Origin: Ruegeria sp. R14_0
GTDB taxonomy: Bacteria > Pseudomonadota > Alphaproteobacteria > Rhodobacterales > Rhodobacteraceae
Assembly (NCBI RefSeq): GCF_017743975.1
Contig: NZ_JAGHRC010000005.1
Span: 62,001-126,000 of the forward strand
Length of the DNA: 64,000 nt
Reading direction: 5' to 3'
Part shown: piece after piece, positions 57,717 to 64,000 of the stretch
Numbering within the stretch: position 1 is the stretch's first letter
How the letters are laid out: every line of letters starts with the position of its first letter
The notes under the pieces: model-generated
The model's database searches: none
Told to the model about the DNA's origin: nothing
What the model saw: only the letters and a program-made list of their open reading frames with translations
Program-made: the position numbers and the translations under genes

Positions 57717-58718
57717 ATGCGCGGTCTTATACGAGTCGTCATTTTCGTAACGGTTGTCTGGAGCGCCTATTGGTTCGTCGCTGGGTACGGGTTGCGCAAT
57801 GCAATCACAACGTGGTTCGACAAGCAGCAGGACATCGGCTGGCAAGCGGACTTTTCGGATGTCTCAACGGCTGGGTACCCCTTTCGCCATGTCACGCGCC
57901 TGAATAATCCGGCGCTGGCGGACCCGGTCAATGGTACCGCCTGGAGCGCCGATTGGATCGAATTCCAAAGTCCGGCAATCTGGCCCGGTCGGCAGGTACT
58001 GCGCTTTGCCGACACACCCCAACGCCTGTCCTACTACGATCAGACGGCCACAATTGAGGCCAGCGACCTGCAGGCCGAACTACAGCTGCAGCCGGGCGTG
58101 GCACTGGTGCTGGAAAAGATGGCTCTGACCGCCGGAGCATGGTCAATCACCGATGATGCCCAACCCCAGGCCGGAGGCGATACACTGGCGCTGGTGATGG
58201 AGCAGACCCCAATCCCCGTGGCCTATTCCGTAAAGGCCCGGATTGACGGCTTTACCCCCGGCGACGACCTGCGCGCTTTGATGCGGTCGGCGACCACCCT
58301 GCCGCAGGCGTTCGAAACGCTTGAGCTGGATATGATAGCCACGTTCAACAAGCCCTGGGATCGCTCGGCCCTGGAGCAGAGCAGGCCGCAGCCGGTCAAG
58401 ATCGACCTGAACCTGGCCGAGATGAAATGGGGTGCCTTGCGTCTGTTCGCGGCGGGCGAACTGGATGTAGACCATCAGGGTATTCCAACCGGAGAGATCG
58501 CGATCAAAGCCGAAAACTGGCGTGATATGATCGCCATGGCCAACGCTGCAGGGGCCCTGCCCGATCAGGCCGTCGACCCGGTCACGCGCGCGCTGAACTT
58601 TATGGCAGGCCTTGGGGGCAATCCAAATGCGCTGGACCTGCAATTGAACTTCCGGGATGGGTTCGTCGCGCTCGGCCCGCTGCCCTTGGGACCCGCACCA
58701 CGTTTGATCCTGCGTTAG
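57717..58718 (+). CDS. DUF2125 family protein
   Basis: This 333-residue protein has an N-terminal membrane anchor or signal (MRGLIRVVIFVTVVWSAYWF) and a large periplasmic domain with beta-rich segments, including DVSTAGYPFRHVTRLNNPAL and WKDRSAL-like repeats. This matches DUF2125, common in Rhodobacterales and rhizobia. Function is unknown. The stop overlaps the extensin-like gene's stop by four bases. Confidence 0.87.
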   Translation: MRGLIRVVIFVTVVWSAYWFVAGYGLRNAITTWFDKQQDIGWQADFSDVSTAGYPFRHVTRLNNPALADPVNGTAWSADWIEFQSPAIWPGRQVLRFADTPQRLSYYDQTATIEASDLQAELQLQPGVALVLEKMALTAGAWSITDDAQPQAGGDTLALVMEQTPIPVAYSVKARIDGFTPGDDLRALMRSATTLPQAFETLELDMIATFNKPWDRSALEQSRPQPVKIDLNLAEMKWGALRLFAAGELDVDHQGIPTGEIAIKAENWRDMIAMANAAGALPDQAVDPVTRALNFMAGLGGNPNALDLQLNFRDGFVALGPLPLGPAPRLILR

Positions 58719-59563
58719 CGGCAGTATGGCCCGCGGCGATGGCGGGCCGTATCCAGATGGAAGTGGTCCCGGTGATACCGATCTGAGTTTGGACCCAACA
58801 CGGTTCCGAACGGCCCGCAAGCCCCGCGCCAGATCTTGGTCAGTTGACGTTTGGACGGGTTCTTGCGCCACCCGTTCAGAACGGTCACGACCTCACCATC
58901 CGCCATCTTGAATGCGGATATATCGATCGCACGGCCTTTGCCATGTTCGGAAATCCGCGCGCCCTTTTTGTTGTTGCGCGTCCGGCACGCATAGTGTGCG
59001 GCAACCTGCAGCTCTACCACCGGCCCGCGCCGTTTGAACGTTGGCTTTACAGTTTTGTCGACCCACTTGTTCAGCGCAATCGCCGTACCACAGTCCATTG
59101 TCGACGGGCGGCTCAGCGCCACACCCGACACCGATGTGATCTGCACGGCATCCTTGATGCCGCAGGCTTTGATCCTTCCGGGCACTCGACCGACGGCCTT
59201 GCCCTGAATATTGATGTCGCCGCACACCGACCCTTTGCGCAGCCTGCGTTTTTTGAAGAACGCCTCCTGCTCAAGAGCTTTGGGGCGCAGGTAAGGCATT
59301 AATGACGTGTCCGGCCCGAGCAAGGGCAAGTCAGACGGCCTTGCTGCAACCGCCAAAACCTGAGCAGAAACCGGACGCAGTTCGGGCCGGATGTTCGAGG
59401 TGGGCAATTGCGGTATTGCGCTGCTAAAGGCCAGTTGCCGCGGTGCCAGCGCTGCGTCCGGCCGGGCCACGGGGATCAACGACTGCTCGAGAACGCCAGC
59501 CTGAACGGAGGTGGCATAAGCCGCCGCAATTCCGATCAAGATGGCTCTCAAGCGCTGTATCAT
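58715..59563 (-). CDS. Extensin-like family protein
   Basis: This 282-residue protein has an N-terminal signal ([20 protein letters not shown]) and a C-terminal extensin-like domain (DCGTAIALNKWVDKTVKPTF, then RISEHGKGRAIDISAF). SEHGKGRAIDI recalls the SxHxxGxAxD zinc motif of D-Ala-D-Ala-type carboxypeptidases, so it may be a cell-wall peptidase. ATG 59563 overlaps the tyrC stop (ATGA), linking it to the aromatic/histidine genes by transcription only. Confidence 0.87.
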   Translation of the reverse strand: MIQRLRAILIGIAAAYATSVQAGVLEQSLIPVARPDAALAPRQLAFSSAIPQLPTSNIRPELRPVSAQVLAVAARPSDLPLLGPDTSLMPYLRPKALEQEAFFKKRRLRKGSVCGDINIQGKAVGRVPGRIKACGIKDAVQITSVSGVALSRPSTMDCGTAIALNKWVDKTVKPTFKRRGPVVELQVAAHYACRTRNNKKGARISEHGKGRAIDISAFKMADGEVVTVLNGWRKNPSKRQLTKIWRGACGPFGTVLGPNSDRYHRDHFHLDTARHRRGPYCR

Positions 59564-60480
59564 GGGTTTGCTTTCCCCCGCCCAAAGTCGGGCGCATCGG
59601 TATCCTGACCTGCGTCAATAATGCCACGGCGGATCGCACGCGTGCGGGTGAAATAGTCGAACAACTGCTCACCGTCTCCGGTGCGGATCGCACGCTGCAA
59701 GGCGAACAATTCTTCGGTGAAACGCCCGAGGATCTCGAGCGTCGCATCCTTGTTGGTCAGGAACACATCGCGCCACATGGTCGGGTCCGAAGCTGCGATA
59801 CGCGTGAAATCCCGGAAACCCGCCGCCGAATACTTGATCACCTCGGTATCGGTGACCCGACGCAAATCGTCGGCAACACCGACCATCGTGTAGGCGATCA
59901 GGTGCGGTGCGTGCGAGGTTACGGCCAGAACCAGGTCGTGGTGATCCGCATCCATCTCATCCACATTCGAGCCCATGCCTTCCCAAAGCGCGCGAAGCCG
60001 AGCGATCGCATCCATATCCGAGCCCTCAACCGGAACCAACAGACACCAACGATTATCGAACAGCTCGGCAAAACCCGACTCTGGGCCTGAGTGTTCGGTT
60101 CCCGCCAGCGGGTGTGCGGGGATGAAGTGCACGCCATCGGCGATGTTAGGTGAGACCGCCTCGATCACGTGGCGCTTGACCGATCCCACATCCGTCACCG
60201 TTGCACCTGGTTTCAGAACTGGAGCGATATCGGCCGCCACTTCCCCCATGGCACCGACAGGCACGCACAGAACCACTAGATCGGCTCCCTCAACCGCCTC
60301 TTGCGCCGTGTCGCATACGCGGTCACACAGGCCGATACGGCGGGCCGTATCGCGGGTTGCTTCCGACCGGGCATAACCGGTCACTTCGCCCGCAAGCCCC
60401 GCGCGTTTGATCGCCCAGAACATGGACGAAGCGATCAGGCCCAAACCGATCAGGGCAACACGGTCGTAAACTTGGCTCAT
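59560..60480 (-). CDS. tyrC: Prephenate/arogenate dehydrogenase
   Basis: This 306-residue enzyme oxidises prephenate (or arogenate) in tyrosine synthesis. The dinucleotide site [40 protein letters not shown] and the active-site segment [20 protein letters not shown] are complete. [20 protein letters not shown] follows. The start overlaps the hisC stop by four bases, giving the common hisC-tyrC order. Whether it prefers prephenate or arogenate is not clear. Confidence 0.94.
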   Translation of the reverse strand: MSQVYDRVALIGLGLIASSMFWAIKRAGLAGEVTGYARSEATRDTARRIGLCDRVCDTAQEAVEGADLVVLCVPVGAMGEVAADIAPVLKPGATVTDVGSVKRHVIEAVSPNIADGVHFIPAHPLAGTEHSGPESGFAELFDNRWCLLVPVEGSDMDAIARLRALWEGMGSNVDEMDADHHDLVLAVTSHAPHLIAYTMVGVADDLRRVTDTEVIKYSAAGFRDFTRIAASDPTMWRDVFLTNKDATLEILGRFTEELFALQRAIRTGDGEQLFDYFTRTRAIRRGIIDAGQDTDAPDFGRGKANP

Positions 60481-61562
60481 GCGGCGCCCCCTTTGAACGC
60501 GGTGATGGCCGTCACGACACGGCGACAGGCTTCTTCATCGCCCACAGTGATCCGCAAGGCATTCGGCAGGTTGTAACCCGCCACGCGACGCACGATCAAA
60601 CCTTGGGTTTTGAGGTAATCATCACAGGCCTCGGCCTCGGCCTGATCGGCGAAGCGGGCGAGGATGAAGTTGGTACAGGACGCATCCGAATGCACCCCGA
60701 TCTTGGCCAGTTCTTCCGAAAGCCAGACACGTAGGCGCGCGTTCTCAGCCTGACAGTGAGTCAGGAATTCCACGTCCTTCACCGCAGCTTCTGCGGCCGC
60801 CAGTGCCGTCAAAGACAGGTTAAACGGCTGCCTCACCCGGTTCAGCACGTCGATGATCGGCTGAGCCGCATAGCCCCAGCCGACGCGCATTCCGCCCAGG
60901 CCGTAAACCTTGGAAAATGTCCGCGTCATGATCATGTTCTCGAACCGGTCCACCAGCGATGCGCCGCCGTCGAACCCATCGACAAACTCGGCATAGGCTC
61001 CGTCGATTACCATCAGACAGGTCTGCGGCAGTGCCTCGGCCAGCCGCACCAGTTCCGCTTCGGGGATCATGGTTGAGGTTGGGTTGCCCGGGTTGGTCAC
61101 AAACACGATGCGAGTTTGTCCGTTTACGGCCCCTAGTATGTTGTCGACATCAACGTGGCGGTCACGTTCGGCCACCATAACAGGCGTCGCACCGGCCATG
61201 CGGGCGATAATCGGGTACATCGAAAACCCGTGCTCGGTATAAACCACCTCATCCCCCGGTCCTGCATAGGCCTGAGCGATGAATTGCAGCACCTCGTCAC
61301 TGCCGACGCCGCAGATGATCCGCGCCGGTTCAAGACCGTGCCGATCTCCAATCGCGGCGCGCAGGCTGGCGTGGTCGGTGCTGGGATAGCGATGCAATGT
61401 TGCGGCGCTTTCGCGCACCGCCTCAATGGCCTTGGGGCTGGGGCCAAACGGGTTTTCGTTCGAGCTCAGCTTGATCACATGCTTGACCCCGGCCACATGT
61501 GACTGGCCGCCCTGATAGAGCGCGATGTCCATAATGCCGGGTTGCGGGGTGATCTTGTTCAT
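60477..61562 (-). CDS. hisC: Histidinol-phosphate aminotransferase
   Basis: This 361-residue PLP enzyme makes L-histidinol phosphate, and may also act on aromatic amino acids (it leads tyrC here). Motifs are [23 protein letters not shown] phosphate-binding [33 protein letters not shown] and the Schiff-base Lys in [16 protein letters not shown]. The ribosome binding site GGAG lies six bases before ATG 61562 but is covered by a hairpin, described separately. Confidence 0.95.
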   Translation of the reverse strand: MNKITPQPGIMDIALYQGGQSHVAGVKHVIKLSSNENPFGPSPKAIEAVRESAATLHRYPSTDHASLRAAIGDRHGLEPARIICGVGSDEVLQFIAQAYAGPGDEVVYTEHGFSMYPIIARMAGATPVMVAERDRHVDVDNILGAVNGQTRIVFVTNPGNPTSTMIPEAELVRLAEALPQTCLMVIDGAYAEFVDGFDGGASLVDRFENMIMTRTFSKVYGLGGMRVGWGYAAQPIIDVLNRVRQPFNLSLTALAAAEAAVKDVEFLTHCQAENARLRVWLSEELAKIGVHSDASCTNFILARFADQAEAEACDDYLKTQGLIVRRVAGYNLPNALRITVGDEEACRRVVTAITAFKGGAA

Positions 61563-61588
61563 AAGAGGCTCCGTTGTTGGAGCCCCTC
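61563..61588 (-). promoter_or_regulatory. Leader hairpin covering the hisC ribosome binding site
   Basis: On the minus strand GAGGGGCTCC, AACAAC, GGAGCCTCTT pairs over ten positions, six G-C-rich core pairs plus two Watson-Crick and two wobble pairs. The GGAG of the 3' arm is the hisC Shine-Dalgarno sequence, and the ATG follows directly. Folding would hide the ribosome binding site. No T-run follows, so a terminator for the upstream gene is less likely. Confidence 0.55.
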
Positions 61589-61626
61589 ATACCTGTCTCA
61601 ACGGGTTGAGAAAAGCGGCAATTCCG

Positions 61627-63042
61627 TCACGCCGCCTTGAAGCGGGCCGTTGCCGGGTCGGCATTGTAATACGGCGCGTATTCCTCGGTCCGGCGGGACA
61701 GGTCATTGACGCTGTCGATGATGAATTGAACTGTCTCTTCACTCATCAGATACGAGAAGTTCAGACGGACCCAACCCGGTTTCTTCATTTCCTCGCCCGC
61801 AGACAAAGCGGCATGCAATTCGGTGGAAGTCTCTTGGTCGATCCCCAGCAAGCGATGCGCGTACGGACCCGCACAGGCACACCCGCCACGCGCCTGAATG
61901 CCGTAGATGTCACTGAGCATCCGGGTGAACAGTTGCTGATGCACTGGCTGGCCCGAGTTATCCCGAACAAGAAACGAGAAAATCGGCAAGCGGTGCGGAT
62001 TATCGGTGCCCAGTAAGGTCAGGTTCGGATTGTCACCCCACCCGTCCAGCGCCATCTTGTTGAATTGCGCCTCGCGCTTGGCGATCTCATCCGTGCCGAC
62101 GACATCCTTGACGATAAAGGCCAGGGCGGCGCGGATGTCACCAATCACGTTCGGCGTTCCGGCTTCTTCGCGGGTCGCAAGGTCTTCGCTGTAATCATGC
62201 CGCCAAGGCGAAACAAAGCTGACAGTGCCGCCGCCCGGCCAGCTGGGGCAAGTCCGGCGCACCGCGTTCTGGTTCACGATCAGAACACCCGACGCACCCG
62301 GCCCGCCCGGAAACTTGTGCGGAGACACCACGATGGCATCCTTGCGTGAATCCTCTGGCCCCATATCCATCGGCAGGTATGGTCCTCCGCCAGCATAATC
62401 CCAAATCGAAACCGCGCCGTGAGATTTAAGCAAGCGCGTGATTGGGTCCGGGTCAGTGATGATACCGGTCACGTTGGACGCCGCCGAGAACGATCCGATA
62501 ATCAGATCCGAATCTGCATTGTCCCGCAACACCTGCCGCAAAGCATCCATATCGACGCCACCCTCGGGTGCCTCGGGGATTTCGATCACCTGCGCCTTGC
62601 TTTCGCGCCAGGGCAAAATATTGGAATGATGCTCATACGGCCCAATCAAGACAACCGGCCGGTCAGCCCCCTCTACTCCCATCAGACTGACCAGCCGGTT
62701 AAGACCCGCAGTGGCACCGGACCCCGTGAAGATCACGGCATCGTCGCCCCTCGCGCCAACAATGCGGGCAATTTCTGCGCGCGCTTCGCGACGCAGACGG
62801 GTCATGTATGACCCGCAATAGGAGGCCTCGGTATGGCTGTTGGCATAGAGAGGCAGCACCTCATGGGCGACAAAATCCTCTACCTGCCGCATGGCACGAC
62901 CCGAAGCGACGTAATCCGCGTAGACCAGCGGCACGTCCCCGTTCAGACCTGGGATCAGAACATTCTCTCCGATCAGCCCGTCGCGCAGGCTTGAATTGCG
63001 AGTGGTGGATTGGAGTGCTGCGCGAAATTTGGACAAGGTCAT
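61627..63042 (-). CDS. Class V aminotransferase (cysteine-desulfurase-like)
   Basis: This 471-residue PLP protein has the NifS/SufS fold: LYANSHTEASYCGSYMTRL, VIFTGSGATAGLNRLVSL, SIWDYAGGGPYLPMDMG and the Lys in SPHKFPGGPGASGVLIV. A Cys-rich loop near 395 (ARGGCACAGPYAHRLLGID) sits where SufS enzymes carry their catalytic Cys. It is larger than IscS/SufS (about 400), with inserts. No suf genes are nearby. ATG 63042 has a GGAG site nine bases upstream. It faces an Lrp regulator, so it is probably an amino-acid-responsive enzyme. Confidence 0.85.
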   Translation of the reverse strand: MTLSKFRAALQSTTRNSSLRDGLIGENVLIPGLNGDVPLVYADYVASGRAMRQVEDFVAHEVLPLYANSHTEASYCGSYMTRLRREARAEIARIVGARGDDAVIFTGSGATAGLNRLVSLMGVEGADRPVVLIGPYEHHSNILPWRESKAQVIEIPEAPEGGVDMDALRQVLRDNADSDLIIGSFSAASNVTGIITDPDPITRLLKSHGAVSIWDYAGGGPYLPMDMGPEDSRKDAIVVSPHKFPGGPGASGVLIVNQNAVRRTCPSWPGGGTVSFVSPWRHDYSEDLATREEAGTPNVIGDIRAALAFIVKDVVGTDEIAKREAQFNKMALDGWGDNPNLTLLGTDNPHRLPIFSFLVRDNSGQPVHQQLFTRMLSDIYGIQARGGCACAGPYAHRLLGIDQETSTELHAALSAGEEMKKPGWVRLNFSYLMSEETVQFIIDSVNDLSRRTEEYAPYYNADPATARFKAA

Positions 63043-63145
63043 CTGTAAGGCTCCGTATTGCACTATCAAATATGATTGAGGTGAGACGCGAAAACTTCAC
63101 CTTTCTTTGGATGGATTTCTGATTTTTTGTGTCATATGATGCAAT

Positions 63146-63607
63146 ATGACAGAAAAATTAGATCAAATTGACAAGCGTATCCTGCGCGAGCTTCAGACGG
63201 ACGCCACACTTTCCCAACGCGAACTGGCCGACCGGGTTGGCTTGTCTCAAAACGCCTGCTGGCGACGCCTGAAAGCACTGAACGAAAACGGCGTCATCAC
63301 GGGATCAACCGCGCGGATCGCGCGCGAGAAGCTGGGGCTTAGCCTTGTGGTGTTTGTAATGCTTCGGACACGGCACCATTCCGCAGAATGGTTGCAGGCT
63401 TTCCGCAGCCATGTCCTGACAATCCCCGAGGTCGTGGATTTTCACAGGATCGGCGGCGACTATGACTATCAGTTGAAAGTCGTGACCGAGGATATGGCGT
63501 CATATGACAAGGTCTATCAACGCCTGATCGAGAAAGTCGAACTGGACAGCGTAACCTCGTATTTCGCGATGGAAGCGATCGCCGAAGGGCGACCGCTGCC
63601 GATTTAA
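63146..63607 (+). CDS. Lrp/AsnC-family transcriptional regulator
   Basis: This 153-residue regulator has an N-terminal winged helix (LDQIDKRILRELQTDATLSQ then DRVGLSQNACWRRLKALNEN) and a C-terminal RAM domain (VVDFHRIGGDYDYQLKVVTE). It is divergent from the class V aminotransferase gene with 103 bases between starts, a layout that usually means regulation of the neighbour. The intergenic region is AT-rich, suitable for binding. Confidence 0.93.
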   Translation: MTEKLDQIDKRILRELQTDATLSQRELADRVGLSQNACWRRLKALNENGVITGSTARIAREKLGLSLVVFVMLRTRHHSAEWLQAFRSHVLTIPEVVDFHRIGGDYDYQLKVVTEDMASYDKVYQRLIEKVELDSVTSYFAMEAIAEGRPLPI

Positions 63608-63609
63608 GC

Positions 63610-64000
63610 TCAGGACAGCCCCAGCATCGTTTTCATGCCACCGATGAACGCAGCATCATCCAGTGCCTTGCGATTGTCGAGGAACTCAACAGCATCCTCA
63701 CCCGCCCGATAGCGCAATATGTCGGTGCCATCCGTGACTGCATTCAGGATGACATCAGCAACGAGGCTGGGCGGCGAGGTACGCGAGGCCATTTCTTCAG
63801 ACCCCCAAGTGCTGAACAAGGCCTGAACCACGGGCTGATATTCGGTCATGCTTTCGTCGTTCACGAAATCAAAGGATCGACCGCCGAAGTCCGTGGCGAT
63901 CAGCCCGGGTTCGACGATTTTGACCTTGATACCAGCCGCAGCCAGTTCGTAGTGCAGCGATTCCGATATCCCTTCGACTGCGAATTTGGTCCCGTGGTAA
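63610..64000 (-). CDS. Short-chain dehydrogenase/reductase, N-terminus outside window
   Basis: The C-terminal 129 residues of an SDR are present, read from the window edge. The catalytic YxxxK appears right at the edge (YHGTKFAVEGISESLHYEL), followed by IKVKIVEPGLIATDF. The remaining C-terminal part is family-like. The Rossmann N-terminal half and the catalytic Ser lie beyond 64000. It converges on the Lrp gene two bases apart. Substrate unknown. Confidence 0.88.
   Translation of the reverse strand, partial: YHGTKFAVEGISESLHYELAAAGIKVKIVEPGLIATDFGGRSFDFVNDESMTEYQPVVQALFSTWGSEEMASRTSPPSLVADVILNAVTDGTDILRYRAGEDAVEFLDNRKALDDAAFIGGMKTMLGLS

Overview
The window is about 64 kb of a high-GC, densely packed alphaproteobacterial chromosome, most likely from the Roseobacter group of the Rhodobacterales (Ruegeria/Phaeobacter-like). 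This rests on the look of the proteins, the fused sat-cysC gene, an F1 ATP synthase cluster without F0 genes, a DUF1150 gene beside a small heat shock gene, a Hint-domain protein, and many DUF families common in this group. No rRNA, tRNA, CRISPR array, insertion sequence or prophage was seen. Both ends cut through genes: an RND permease on the left and a short-chain dehydrogenase on the right.

Left third (1-20 kb): a MarR-RND efflux operon; a long KAS III-like synthase; two unrecognised genes of different base composition (4803-6332); tdk; a proC-csaA-hydroxyacid dehydrogenase operon; ubiK; an overlapping lgt-methyltransferase-pgeF operon; a small protein and a Hint-domain protein in a looser stretch; an Lrp regulator divergent from trxB; an orphan RES-domain gene; and a membrane adenylate cyclase that combines a probable diheme anchor with a 2Fe-2S domain. 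The fused sulfate adenylyltransferase/APS kinase follows.

Middle (20-42.6 kb): two glycosyltransferase-like genes and a PhzF protein; DUF1150-Hsp20; purE-purK; a phnM homologue without other phn genes, coupled to a lipase and an EamA transporter; groS-groL with a CIRCE operator; a DUF2161 protein; a TraB/GumN protein; Mn pyrophosphatase; DUF389; a HAD hydrolase; a MaoC hydratase; an overlapping ribF-YcgN-ltaE operon; two catabolic-type enzymes; prs and rpiB.

Right third (42.6-64 kb): an H-type lectin gene; atpHAGDC; a methyltransferase divergent from gloB; clpA; a kinase-fold protein; an exported YHYH protein; an uncharacterised MotA/TolQ-like plus coiled-coil OmpA-like pair; a ChaC-like cyclotransferase; DUF2125; an extensin-like/tyrC/hisC operon; a class V aminotransferase divergent from its probable Lrp regulator; and a partial SDR.

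Most of the content is housekeeping. The most unusual items are the redox-type adenylate cyclase (17070-18740), the stator-like membrane pair (54167-57049), the hairpin that covers the hisC ribosome binding site (61563-61588), the foreign-looking pair at 4803-6332, and the Hint-domain locus (13508-14750). None is proven to be a new system; each is a testable lead.
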